Shown piece by piece: positions 41,596 through 50,532 of a stretch of 64,000 bases of DNA; the first letter of the stretch is position 1; each line of letters begins with the position of its first letter. This DNA is from Fibrobacter sp. (lineage in GTDB: Bacteria > Fibrobacterota > Fibrobacteria > Fibrobacterales > Fibrobacteraceae), in contig JAGCGO010000078.1 in the NCBI GenBank assembly GCA_017649565.1, forward strand, positions 16,921 through 80,920, given 5' to 3'. Below the pieces are notes generated by a model. The model had not been told where the DNA came from. It worked only from the letters and a program-made list of their open reading frames with translations, and ran no database searches. The position numbers and the translations under genes are program-made.

Positions 41596-44500
41596 ATGAT
41601 GAAGATGGCAAAATGGTTGATTTCTATTGGGGTGCTGGGATGCGCATCCCTCGCTCTTGGCGCCTCCGCCGGTTATAGCGAGCCGTCCAATCCCGCTACG
41701 GGTATTTGGATCCAGCAGGTCGGCGATATCGTCCCGCATGCAGCGACGACGGAGACTTTGTACTATACAAAGTATTCGCAGAACGACCGTGTCAAGAGTC
41801 TTGACTATTACTATGACGGTAATGGTTATCTTCAGTTGAAGAATAAAAGGACTCTCTGTACGGAAAACGACGGGATGGAAGGTGCCGACGGTATCGTGCA
41901 CCATCCGGACGGAAGCCTGATTGTCGCTGCGCAGAAGTCTACTGTATATAAGATTAGCAAGACTGCCGGGGCGAATTCCCATCAGTGCGTGGTCGCGTCT
42001 TCCAGGACATCGGCCGGCGTGTGGCATTTGATGGTCGACCCGAGCCACAAATACGTGTGGGCCGCCGGTATTCCGGGACACCTGCACAGAATCTTGATAA
42101 CCGATAGCGTGCAGAACCATTTTGATACCCATGGCTATCAGGTGAAATTGGAGAAAACCTCCGGTGACCGTGTGTTCCACGATTCCTTGGCAACGCTGAT
42201 ATGGGATAAGGAAGGAAATGCCTTCTTCACTTATTCTAACTATTATGGCGGTGGTTGCGAACGTTATTCCGACTCCAAGGCTACCAGCGTAGGTTACGAT
42301 TTCCGCAACTGCGAACCGGACGAGAAGAAGAAGGAAGCGGCAAAGGCGTACTTCGGCTATATATCCGATACGACCAAGGTCTTGGTGAATTCCCAGAAAC
42401 TGGCGGACTCCCTCCATGCTCCTCGCGGCGAATATGCTATTACCAAGATGAAAGTGAAGATCTTGATTGATTCCCTCGAAGGTGCGCATGGCGGTACTTA
42501 TGACCCGTATTCCAACACGATTTTCGTCTTTGGTGGCGCAAGGATTGTCCAGATCAAGCCCCAGAAGAAAAACGGGAAGATGACGGCTTCCATTGTGGGC
42601 ATCATCGACTTGCACGATTACTTCTTTAACGACTCCTATGCGAACCTGACGGAACCCAGAACGAACGACCACGTGGGTTGGCGCTTGGACCAAGGAACGG
42701 TGGATGGCCACGGTCATCTGTTTGTTGCGTCCAATACCGGTCATATGGTATTTGTCGACTATACGTCTAACTCGCAGAAATATATTACGGACAATATCCT
42801 GGTTCACGTGCAGTGGATTGACAACTGGCTGGACGACCTTGCTCCGCTGGATGTTACCGAGGAAATCCGTTCCAGTGCACACCAGGGACAGGACCAGTTG
42901 TCCAGCAGCTCCATGGGCATCAGCTCCAGCAGGCAGGAATATAGCTCCAGCTCCAAGCCGAAATCCAGCAGCTCGAGCAAGAAGGTCTCTAGCAGCTCCA
43001 AGGGGAACAGCTCCTCTAGCGGCGGCAACAATGGTGGCAATTCCAGTTCTTCCAAGGTGACGAGCTCCTCCAGCGGCGGCAATGGCGGCAACGGTGGCTC
43101 CAGCAGCTCCAAGAAGGGTTCCAGCAGTTCCGGTGGAAATAATAACGGCTCGTCCTGTTCTGGCGGCAATGGTGGCAACAACTCCAGCAGCTCCAAGGGG
43201 AACGGCTCTTCCAGCGGTGGCAACAATGGTGGCAATTCCAGCGGTAAGGATGGCGATGGTGATGACTTCCCGGATGGCTCCAGCTCCAGCCGTAAGAATG
43301 GCAGCGGCGATGACTTCCCGGATGGCTCTAGCTCCAGCCGCGTGTACGTGGGCTTCGATGACTACGAGGACGAGAAGGGCTCCTTGGATTTCTATCCGTC
43401 GAACGACAACTACGAAGATGGCGATTCCCTTGTTTCCGAAGTGGGTGTCATGATTCCCGTGGATTCTGCGGAGGGTACGCCGGGTACGGTCAAGGTTGGC
43501 GAGAACGTTTACAAGAAGGAAAACAATCCTATATCCCCGATGGACCTGCGCTATGGCAGCGGGCTTGATTCCGCCCAGGTGGGCCAGGTGGTGGCCATTG
43601 TGCTGGATTCTGCGCAGATCAAGAAGATCTTCGGCGATTCCATCTCCTCGCTCACGGTGATTCCCAGGGGCGATGTGGATCTGGTGAATCCGAATGACGC
43701 CAGCCGTCCGGACTCCATTGTGTTCAATGCGGATGGCTCGGTCGTTGTTTGGGTGACTGCCGATACTATCGTCGAAAAGGGTAATATCTACGTGGTGGGC
43801 AACGGCAAGGTGGCCATCATCGACAATATCAACTTCTACGATCCGATTCCGGATGCACGAATCGGTTTCGTCAAGGATTCCGATGGCGACAAGGTCTTGG
43901 ACTTCCAGGAAATCTTGCTCAAGCAAACGCTCCCGTCGGGCATTACCGTGAAGTCGATTGAAGACGTTATCAATGGCAAGACCAAGAAGGTGAACAGCGT
44001 TATCGAGGTGAATGCATCCCGTGACAGGTTGATCATGGATGTGTCTGACATTAAGTTCCCCGAGAAGTTCCCGGATGACGCCTACGCTATCATCACTTAC
44101 GAGACCGAGAACGGAACATGCTACGCCCGTAAGGTGCAACTCATCGAGGTGGGCAACAATGTTATCAATTCCTCGTTTGCGATCCGTGACAAGTCGGGCA
44201 AGGACTCCCTGTTCATCAAGTTTAATATCGACCTCATCCCGGCCGACATTGCGAACCCCGACATGCTTATCATGATGAAGCAGGAACTTGAACGCCATGG
44301 CTTTGACCTGGATGACATTTCCAACGCCTACATGCCTAGCCGCAACATGGTTGTGCTGGTGGGCAAGGATCTCGGTCTTGCCGGCAACAACAAGGACAGC
44401 ATATCGCTCTACCCGAACGTCACCTTCCAGAACCTGCAGTACATCACGTCCGACGAATACGAGCGTGAGGTTCCTGTGAAGGTTATCGACCGCGTGCCTT

Positions 44501-45714
44501 CCGTGAAGAACGTGGAGTACAGGGATACCGACGGCGATGGCGTCCTCGATCAGATTGTTACGAACTTCTCCAAGAATGTGACAAGCGAAGACCTCGAAAT
44601 GCTCCACATGTCGTTCCCGTGGTATAGCTTCCGCGGCCTCTTGATCCAGTTGATGGCAAGTCCTGAAGAACTGAGCCTGGATCCGAACGATTCGACTCGG
44701 GTCGTCTGGAATGTGCGCAGCAGTACGCAGCTGACCACTGGCGTGACGAGCATCAGTGAGGACCTGCCTCCTGCAACAATCTACACCTACTACGATGTGC
44801 TGGGCGAGACGTTCATCAACGAAGAAAACGCGACGATTGTGGACAAGATGCCTCCGGTTATCATCGGTGCCGTGCTCAACTACGGCTCGAAGGTGGACTC
44901 CTTGGCCGTCACGTTCTCCGAGGTGGTGCAGTATCAGGATCTGGAAGGCCGCGACTACTTCCGCTATATCCACGGCAAGGATGTTATCGACCTTCTGCCG
45001 ACCAACATCCTGTGGTCCAGCGATGGCCGCGTCGCGACATTGGTTCTCGACGGAAGCGTTGCGACGATCCTGCCTGGCGACTCCCTCATGGTGGTCCGCG
45101 GTGCTAAGGACGACATCAGGGACAACTACGGCAATATCGCTGGCGAGAAACCGTCGCCTGTCGTCATCGCCGGCTTGCTGAACCACCTGGTGGAATCCAC
45201 AAAGATGGGCCATTTCGATGATGCGGATGATATGTACCGTACGCTGAGTTCCGTGAACCTGCGCTACGTGCCGAGCACCGTGACGAAGGAAGACCTCGAG
45301 AAGGAGGGCGCCCTGGGTCAGTTGGTGCAGCTAGGCGAGCGGTTCGTGCCGCAGCTGGTCGACCGTGCGCAGATATCGGCCGACGGTACGGTGGACCCGT
45401 CCGTGCTTGACTCCCTGAAGCCCGAGAACATCTTCATCACCTTCGTGGTGAACTACTACGATCACCTTGGACAGTACGTGAACGACACTTCTATCACCGT
45501 GCAGTGCAACAGCTGGAAGTTCGGCGGCAACTGCTTGGATACCGACAAGAAGGTCTTCGTGAACTGGAACTTCAAGGACCACACCGGCCGCTTTGTCGGT
45601 ACGGGTGTTTACATGGTCCAGTTCAAGATGGTCGTGAAGTACGAAAAGAAGAAGATCGAGGAAGAGGTCAAGGACAAGTGGGGTGTCCGCCGCAGCAAGA
45701 AGCGCAAGAAATAG
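41596..45714 (+). CDS. Giant secreted protein: propeller-like N-terminus, Ser/Gly/Asn linker, calcium-loop modules
   Basis: 1,372 residues from the ATG with GGAGG nine bases upstream; signal peptide follows (LISIGVLGCASLALGASA). Residues ~25-430 contain WD/NHL-like strands (GADGIVHHPDGSLIVAAQ, GVWHLMVDPSHKYVWAAG) suggesting a beta-propeller. Residues ~432-583 are a long low-complexity Ser/Gly/Asn/Lys linker with poly-serine runs. The rest carries Ig-like modules and calcium loops DSDGDKVLDFQE (~761) and DTDGDGVLDQ (~977). The end (WKFGGNCLDTDKKVFVNW, GRFVGTGVYMVQFKM) is paralogous to the upstream gene product. It begins 20 bases after that gene; the pair is one operon. Likely surface-exposed; function unknown. 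Confidence 0.82.
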   Translation: MMKMAKWLISIGVLGCASLALGASAGYSEPSNPATGIWIQQVGDIVPHAATTETLYYTKYSQNDRVKSLDYYYDGNGYLQLKNKRTLCTENDGMEGADGIVHHPDGSLIVAAQKSTVYKISKTAGANSHQCVVASSRTSAGVWHLMVDPSHKYVWAAGIPGHLHRILITDSVQNHFDTHGYQVKLEKTSGDRVFHDSLATLIWDKEGNAFFTYSNYYGGGCERYSDSKATSVGYDFRNCEPDEKKKEAAKAYFGYISDTTKVLVNSQKLADSLHAPRGEYAITKMKVKILIDSLEGAHGGTYDPYSNTIFVFGGARIVQIKPQKKNGKMTASIVGIIDLHDYFFNDSYANLTEPRTNDHVGWRLDQGTVDGHGHLFVASNTGHMVFVDYTSNSQKYITDNILVHVQWIDNWLDDLAPLDVTEEIRSSAHQGQDQLSSSSMGISSSRQEYSSSSKPKSSSSSKKVSSSSKGNSSSSGGNNGGNSSSSKVTSSSSGGNGGNGGSSSSKKGSSSSGGNNNGSSCSGGNGGNNSSSSKGNGSSSGGNNGGNSSGKDGDGDDFPDGSSSSRKNGSGDDFPDGSSSSRVYVGFDDYEDEKGSLDFYPSNDNYEDGDSLVSEVGVMIPVDSAEGTPGTVKVGENVYKKENNPISPMDLRYGSGLDSAQVGQVVAIVLDSAQIKKIFGDSISSLTVIPRGDVDLVNPNDASRPDSIVFNADGSVVVWVTADTIVEKGNIYVVGNGKVAIIDNINFYDPIPDARIGFVKDSDGDKVLDFQEILLKQTLPSGITVKSIEDVINGKTKKVNSVIEVNASRDRLIMDVSDIKFPEKFPDDAYAIITYETENGTCYARKVQLIEVGNNVINSSFAIRDKSGKDSLFIKFNIDLIPADIANPDMLIMMKQELERHGFDLDDISNAYMPSRNMVVLVGKDLGLAGNNKDSISLYPNVTFQNLQYITSDEYEREVPVKVIDRVPSVKNVEYRDTDGDGVLDQIVTNFSKNVTSEDLEMLHMSFPWYSFRGLLIQLMASPEELSLDPNDSTRVVWNVRSSTQLTTGVTSISEDLPPATIYTYYDVLGETFINEENATIVDKMPPVIIGAVLNYGSKVDSLAVTFSEVVQYQDLEGRDYFRYIHGKDVIDLLPTNILWSSDGRVATLVLDGSVATILPGDSLMVVRGAKDDIRDNYGNIAGEKPSPVVIAGLLNHLVESTKMGHFDDADDMYRTLSSVNLRYVPSTVTKEDLEKEGALGQLVQLGERFVPQLVDRAQISADGTVDPSVLDSLKPENIFITFVVNYYDHLGQYVNDTSITVQCNSWKFGGNCLDTDKKVFVNWNFKDHTGRFVGTGVYMVQFKMVVKYEKKKIEEEVKDKWGVRRSKKRKK

Positions 45715-45726
45715 CCTGTTATGTCC

Positions 45727-45749
45727 CGAGGCTCGTCCATCGAGCCTCG
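45727..45749. terminator. Hairpin between convergent genes
   Basis: CGAGGCTCG and CGAGCCTCG form a perfect stem around TCCAT. There is no T tract on either side, so it may be a weak or Rho-assisted terminator for the convergent transcripts. Confidence 0.5.
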
Positions 45750-45752
45750 CGC

Positions 45753-46343
45753 CTACTTCTTAAATCGTAAATAGAGTCCCTGGATCTCGCTCCGGAATGC
45801 CCGGAACAGCGTGAGTCCCTTGAGGTCGTCGGCGAAGAAGTCCACGTCCATTTCGTCGGGCGCCGTGACGTCCGCCTTTTCCATGTCCGCCGATATCTGT
45901 ATGTAGTTGGTCGGGTCGCTTACGGCGATGGTGACCATCGTGTATTCCTGTTTCGCGGGGACCGGGAATGCGACCGTGAAATCCAGTACGAGCTTGCCGT
46001 TCTTCATGGTCGCCTTGAAGTCCTTGATGCCGCGAGCCGGCAGAAATTCCGAGCCGACCACCACGTAGTTGTAGTAGTTGCTTGAGGCTATGGGGCCCAG
46101 CACGGCATCCTTGACCCGCGGGGCTTCCTTTTCCGACAATTTGCCGTCGCCGTCTGTGTCAGACGAGGCGAGTATTGCTGCACTGTACATCTCGTCGAAT
46201 GTCCAGAGGTTCTGCACCCCGACAAAGCCCGTACGGTCGAATACCGCGATGGTCGTCGCGTCGGCGAATACGTGCGGGTGCGCTCCGGCCGTGACAGCGA
46301 GGCCGGCCGCAAGCAGCATGGCAGATTTCGGTGCTCTACCCAA
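45753..46343 (-). CDS. DUF1007-family exported protein
   Basis: 196 residues from a TTG with GAGG six bases upstream; an internal ATG eight codons later is the alternative start. The signal peptide (SAMLLAAGLAVTAGAHPHVF) leads into the DUF1007 hallmark AHPHVF and LWTFDEMYSAAILA. A calcium-type loop SDTDGDGKLSEKE follows, usual in this family. DUF1007 proteins often neighbour nickel/cobalt or zinc transport genes; no such gene is here. A terminator separates it from the sigma-factor gene upstream. Confidence 0.82.
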   Translation of the reverse strand: MGRAPKSAMLLAAGLAVTAGAHPHVFADATTIAVFDRTGFVGVQNLWTFDEMYSAAILASSDTDGDGKLSEKEAPRVKDAVLGPIASSNYYNYVVVGSEFLPARGIKDFKATMKNGKLVLDFTVAFPVPAKQEYTMVTIAVSDPTNYIQISADMEKADVTAPDEMDVDFFADDLKGLTLFRAFRSEIQGLYLRFKK

Positions 46344-46363
46344 TTTTGCCTCGTCCGTTCAAC

Positions 46364-46390
46364 AAAAAAGTGGGGCCCGGAGGGCTCCAC
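46364..46390 (-). terminator. Terminator of the sigma-factor gene
   Basis: On the minus strand GTGGAGCC(C) pairs with GGGCCCCAC and is followed by six T, about 25 bases past the sigma-factor stop. Confidence 0.85.
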
Positions 46391-46416
46391 CTGAAATATA
46401 TAAAACCGGAACGCGG

Positions 46417-47259
46417 TTACTTGTTTATCGCGGCAAGGAAGGCGTCCTTCTTTTCCTGGAGGAAGTCCTTGCTGTTGTACTTGCGGATGCGGCGGAGGGC
46501 CTGGTCGCGCAACTGGCGGACACGTTCGTGGGAGATGTTCATGGATTCGCCCACCTCGCGCAGCGTCTGCGGGGCTTCCTGGTTGATGCCGAAAATGCCC
46601 GTGATGACCTTCGCTTCACGTTCGGGGAGCTGTTCCATGAGGTCCTTGGCCAATGCCTCGACGCTCTGGATTTCGGAGTCGGCTTCCGGGTTGGACGCAG
46701 CGTTGTCCGGGAGAACTTCGGCATAGGTCGCCTTGGAGTCTGCCTTGAGCGGGCTGTCGAAGGAAACTCCGCGCTGACCGATCTGGATGAGCTCGCGGAT
46801 TTCCTCGTTGATTTCCTTACCGCGGGACTGTTCGTGCAAAGCCTTGCGCACGCGGAGGTGCTGGTTTGCCGGCAGGCGGATCAGGTTGCCCTGCTCGTTG
46901 ATGGCGCGGGTGATGTAGGCCTTGATCCACCATACGCCGTAGCTGATGAACTTGAGACCGCGGGTGTGTTCAAATGATTCGATGGCGCGGACGAGGCCCA
47001 TGGCTCCTTCGCTCACCAGGTCCGGCAGCGGAATGGGGCATCCACGGTACTGGATGGCCACTTTGAGCACGAAGCGCATGTTTGCGGAAATCAGCCTCTT
47101 GCGGGCAATCTTGTCGCCTTCCTTAGCTCTCTGGAACAGGATCTGTTCTTCTTCTCTGGAAAGAGGTGCGGTGCGACGAATATCTTCAAGGTAACGTTTA
47201 AGTGTGGTATCGGTAGAGTCAATATGCATTGCAGAAAAATCCTTAGCTATAATATCCAT
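46417..47259 (-). CDS. rpoD: Sigma-70 family RNA polymerase sigma factor (RpoD/SigA-like, short form)
   Basis: 280 residues. Region 1.2 (TLKRYLEDIRRTAPLSREEE), region 2 (NMRFVLKVAIQYRG, LPDLVSEGAMGLVRAIESFE, FISYGVWWIKAYITRAINEQ), region 3 and region 4.2 (TLREVGESMNISHERVRQLR) are complete. The acidic region 1.1 and the non-conserved region of E. coli RpoD are absent, as in the short primary sigma factors of Bacteroidota. It could be the housekeeping factor or an RpoS-like paralogue. A second ATG ten codons in is an alternative start. Confidence 0.88.
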   Translation of the reverse strand: MDIIAKDFSAMHIDSTDTTLKRYLEDIRRTAPLSREEEQILFQRAKEGDKIARKRLISANMRFVLKVAIQYRGCPIPLPDLVSEGAMGLVRAIESFEHTRGLKFISYGVWWIKAYITRAINEQGNLIRLPANQHLRVRKALHEQSRGKEINEEIRELIQIGQRGVSFDSPLKADSKATYAEVLPDNAASNPEADSEIQSVEALAKDLMEQLPEREAKVITGIFGINQEAPQTLREVGESMNISHERVRQLRDQALRRIRKYNSKDFLQEKKDAFLAAINK

Positions 47260-47536
47260 TATTTTCTAAGCAAGTAACGTGCCAATCGTGTAAATTTTTC
47301 CAAAGAAAGTTTACAAAAAGGTTATTTTCCCCCTTATTAGCCCGATTGGGCGGGTCCAGACTCGTGCGGAATGTAAAAAAAGTCTACATTTGTCATAGAA
47401 AGATTACAATGTAGTAAAAAATGTACAAGAATTAAAGGGGTAGGGAAGGCTATGGTCGTGCCCGCATGTGCGGAGAAAGGGTATTTTACATGGGTTGTGC
47501 ACGGAATCTTCCATTTATTCGTATATTTTGCGCGTT

Positions 47537-48316
47537 ATGTCAATTAAAGAGCCCGATCAATCTGTATGGAACCGCTTTTGGCAGCGGAAGAACGACATGG
47601 ACAAGGTCTATCCGTCGTCTCCGTCTATCATGAATGCGATAAAGAAGAACTTTAAGCTGGAAGGGCTGAAGGTCCTGGAAGTCGGTGCGGGTACGGGCCG
47701 CGACAGCGCCGAGCTCGCCCGTCTGGGTGCCGATGTCTACGTTTTGGATTTTGCGGAGAATAGCCTCAAGATCGTCGATTCGCTCCGTGCCAAGGAAAAC
47801 CTCTACGACAACCTGAAGCTGGTGCGCGGTGACGCTTTCAAGGCGCCTTTCCCCGATTGTACTTTCGATCTCGTTTTCCACCAGGGACTTGCGGAACACT
47901 TCAAGGATTCGCTCCCGCTGCTCAAGGAAAACTACAGGATTTTGAAACATGGCGGCTATTGCCTTTGCGACGTGCCGCAGACGGTCCACCCGTATACGAT
48001 CATCAAGCATATCCTGATCGCGATGGACAAGTGGTTTGCCGGCTGGGAAAAGCAGTTCACCATGCCGCAGCTCAAGAAGCTCATGAAGGACGCCGGTTTC
48101 GTTTGCGAGTACGCTTACGGTGACTGGATGCGCCCGAACCTTTACTACCGCATACTCCGCGAACTGGGATTCAAGTTCGGCGTGGAGTTGCCGAAGTATC
48201 CGTTGCAGGGAACTGTTTATCAGAAGGCGAAGGACGCCTTGCTGGACGCTTTGCAGTCCAATTCTTTGATGCACTACACGCAGCTCTGCATTGGTGTGCT
48301 GGGCCGCAAACCGTAA
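47537..48316 (+). CDS. Class I SAM-dependent methyltransferase
   Basis: 259 residues from the ATG before SIKEPDQSVWNRFWQRKNDM; the frame is open further upstream without similarity. The SAM-binding motif VLEVGAGTGRDSAELARLGA (~40) and the post-motif FDLVFHQGLAEHF are clear. The C-terminal half is less typical, with a motif like DWMRPNLYYRILRELGFKF. It is followed 15 bases later by a GT4 glycosyltransferase and an integral-membrane flippase-like protein, so a role in modifying a glycolipid or polysaccharide precursor is likely but not shown. Confidence 0.85.
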   Translation: MSIKEPDQSVWNRFWQRKNDMDKVYPSSPSIMNAIKKNFKLEGLKVLEVGAGTGRDSAELARLGADVYVLDFAENSLKIVDSLRAKENLYDNLKLVRGDAFKAPFPDCTFDLVFHQGLAEHFKDSLPLLKENYRILKHGGYCLCDVPQTVHPYTIIKHILIAMDKWFAGWEKQFTMPQLKKLMKDAGFVCEYAYGDWMRPNLYYRILRELGFKFGVELPKYPLQGTVYQKAKDALLDALQSNSLMHYTQLCIGVLGRKP

Positions 48317-48331
48317 GGGTCGCTCGATCCC

Positions 48332-49453
48332 GTGAATATCCTCGTCGTCAATTATCGTGATAGAATGCATCCGGCTGCGGGCGGCGCGGAAAAACACCTG
48401 CACCGCATTTTCGGACGCATCGCCTCGATGGGCCACCGTGTCGTGCTGCTCACGACGATGTTCAAGGGGGCAAGCGAACGTGAGGTTGTCGACGGCATTC
48501 AGGTAGTGCGTTGTGGTGGAGACTTGCTGTTCCAGCTGACGGTTGCACGTATGGTCGGCAAGCTCGATCGCGAATTCCAATTTGACGTGGTGTACGAGGA
48601 CCTGAACAAGCTGCCGCTGTTCACTCCTTGCCTGTCGAAAAAGCCCGTGCTTGTACAGATGCATCACCTTTGGCGCGGCTCCATCTTTGCCGAGGCTCCG
48701 TTCCCCATTGCGTTCGGCGTGTGGGCGTTCGAGAGGGCCATCCCGCTTTTTTACAGGAAGCAGCGCTTTGTCGTGGTGAGCCCGAGTACCAGGGATGAAC
48801 TGGTAGGAATTGGCGTGGGCGCCGACCGCGTCGATGTCGTCTACAACGGGTCCGATCCGGTCGAGAAGACGGAAGTGCCGGTTGCTGCTGCACCGTATTT
48901 CCTGTGGCTTTCCAGGGTGCACCGCTACAAGGGCATCTGGGTTGCGCTCAAGGCGTTCGAGATCTTTTCGAAGAAATGTCCCGAGGTCAAGCTCGTTGTC
49001 GCGGGGGGCGGTCCGCTCCTCTCGAAGTTGCCCGCGTGGATTAAGGCGCACGGGCTTTCGGACCGCGTGGAAATCGCCGGCTTTGTTTCTCCGGAAAAGA
49101 AACGCGAACTTATGGCGGGCGCTGTCGCGCTTTTGCAGACGAGTTACAAGGAAGGCTGGGGGCTGACAGTTGTCGAGGCTGCCCAGCTGGACACGCCGTC
49201 GATTGCATCCGATGTCCCCGGACTCCGGGACAGCGTGCTCGACGGACGGACGGGAATCCTGTTCCCGGTCGGGGATGCTGCGGCCTGTTCCGCGGCGATG
49301 GAAAAAGTTTACGCCGACAGGGATCTGCGCGATTCCCTGGCCAAGTCGGCGAATGAATATGCGAAGACTTTTAGCTGGGATGATTCCGCACGCAAGACTT
49401 TGGCCTTGCTGGAACAGACGGTCGCCTCTTGTGGCGGGGTGGGTGCAAAATGA
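48332..49453 (+). CDS. GT4-family glycosyltransferase
   Basis: 373 residues from a GTG. GT-B fold: N-terminal acceptor domain starting NILVVNYRDRMHPAAGGAEK (the GG loop), then YFLWLSRVHRYKGIWVALKA, donor-site LLQTSYKEGWGLTVVEAAQL with the EGWGLTVVEA signature of GT4 enzymes, and ATDVPGLRD-type SDVPGLRDSV. Transfers a sugar from a nucleotide donor, likely GDP-mannose or UDP-sugar. Its stop overlaps the start of the next gene (ATGA). Substrate unknown. Confidence 0.9.
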   Translation: MNILVVNYRDRMHPAAGGAEKHLHRIFGRIASMGHRVVLLTTMFKGASEREVVDGIQVVRCGGDLLFQLTVARMVGKLDREFQFDVVYEDLNKLPLFTPCLSKKPVLVQMHHLWRGSIFAEAPFPIAFGVWAFERAIPLFYRKQRFVVVSPSTRDELVGIGVGADRVDVVYNGSDPVEKTEVPVAAAPYFLWLSRVHRYKGIWVALKAFEIFSKKCPEVKLVVAGGGPLLSKLPAWIKAHGLSDRVEIAGFVSPEKKRELMAGAVALLQTSYKEGWGLTVVEAAQLDTPSIASDVPGLRDSVLDGRTGILFPVGDAAACSAAMEKVYADRDLRDSLAKSANEYAKTFSWDDSARKTLALLEQTVASCGGVGAK

Positions 49454-50451
49454 AGATGAACCCAAAAACGAAATCGACAGTAGTGTTCTGCCTCAAGTTG
49501 CTGGTCACGCTGGTCCCTGCCTATTTTGTCTACAATAATATTGTCAAGGCTCCGGACTGGAGTGTCAACGACCTGTACACGCTGTTCTCCAAGGAAAGTG
49601 TCCTGCCGTTCGTCGTCGCTATCCTCTGCATGTTCTTCTCGAACTTTACGGCCTGCCTGCAGTGGAAGCTCCTGCTCGAAAAACAGGGCGTGCGCCTCTC
49701 TTACGGGCGCCTGCTCAAGCTGTACTATGTCGGGCTGTTCTTCAACAACTTCATGCCGGGCAATGTCGGCGGCGACGTGAAGAAAGTCTACGATATCCGC
49801 GTGCAGGGTGGGCAGGATACCGTGGGTGCGGGACTCACGGCGACATTCTTCGACAGGCTGTTCGGTCTCTTTTTCATTACGTTGTTTGCCATCGCGGTGG
49901 GACTGCTGTTCTTTATGCACGATGCGGCGCAGCGCGCGTTCATGTGGCCTTCGCTGTGGATCTTCTGCGGGTTCTGCGTGCTGTTCGCCTCCCTGTTCAG
50001 CCGCCGCCTCGGCCTGTTGCTGAACAAGATCCTTTGCCGTATCCTTCCCGAAAAGATTGGGCTCCGCCTGACGCACATGTTCAGGCGTTTCCAGAGCTTC
50101 AGGACGGTCAACTTGTGGCTTGCCATTACGGGACTTTCGGCGGTGACGCAGTCCCTCAGAATTTTCGTCCACTACTTCTGCGGCATGGCCGTGGGCGTGG
50201 ACCTGACGATGTCCTGGTATTTCTACTATATCCCGCTGGTCGCCATCGTGAGCGCGCTCCCGATTTCGATTGGCGGCTTTGGACCCCGCGAACTCCTGGC
50301 ACAGTCGCTGTTCGCGCGAGCCGGTGTCCCCGGGCTCGAATCCGTGGTTATCCAGCTGCTCGCGTATTTCGTGAGCCTGGTGCTCAGCCTGTTCGGGGCC
50401 CTAGTGTTCTTGCTTGGCGGCCGTCCCGCCGGTAAAACGTCGGAATCGTAA
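49450..50451 (+). CDS. UPF0104/YbhN-type flippase-like integral membrane protein
   Basis: 333 residues from the ATG in the ATGA overlap. About eight membrane segments (FCLKLLVTLVPAYFVYNNIV, VLPFVVAILCMFFSNFTACL, LFGLFFITLFAIAVGLLFFM, GLESVVIQLLAYFVSLVLSL). The family signature NNFMPGNVGGDVKKVYDI and the C-terminal SIGGFGPRELLAQS match the lysylphosphatidylglycerol-synthase TM/UPF0104 group. Such proteins often accompany glycosyltransferases and are proposed to move glycolipids. Same operon as the GT4 gene. Confidence 0.88.
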   Translation: MKMNPKTKSTVVFCLKLLVTLVPAYFVYNNIVKAPDWSVNDLYTLFSKESVLPFVVAILCMFFSNFTACLQWKLLLEKQGVRLSYGRLLKLYYVGLFFNNFMPGNVGGDVKKVYDIRVQGGQDTVGAGLTATFFDRLFGLFFITLFAIAVGLLFFMHDAAQRAFMWPSLWIFCGFCVLFASLFSRRLGLLLNKILCRILPEKIGLRLTHMFRRFQSFRTVNLWLAITGLSAVTQSLRIFVHYFCGMAVGVDLTMSWYFYYIPLVAIVSALPISIGGFGPRELLAQSLFARAGVPGLESVVIQLLAYFVSLVLSLFGALVFLLGGRPAGKTSES

Positions 50452-50532
50452 CATTCCCTGGCCGGCGCCTTGTGTGCCTTGGCCTATTGATTCATGTCTT
50501 GGGGGAAATTCCCCGGTTCAAAAAGAGGCGTT

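Noticed and set aside
38603..41611. Open frame of 1,002 codons on the minus strand
   Set aside because: Antisense shadow of the 924-residue secreted protein; no ribosome site or domain.
42890..43345. Collagen-like or separate gene in the Ser/Gly/Asn region
   Set aside because: The low-complexity stretch is in frame with folded domains on both sides, and similar Ser-rich linkers occur in the other exported proteins here.
41524..45213. Open frame of 1,229 codons on the minus strand
   Set aside because: It is antisense to the giant secreted protein, whose signal peptide, ribosome site and paralogy are clear. Strong G/C-ended codon bias in the real gene leaves the opposite frame free of stops.
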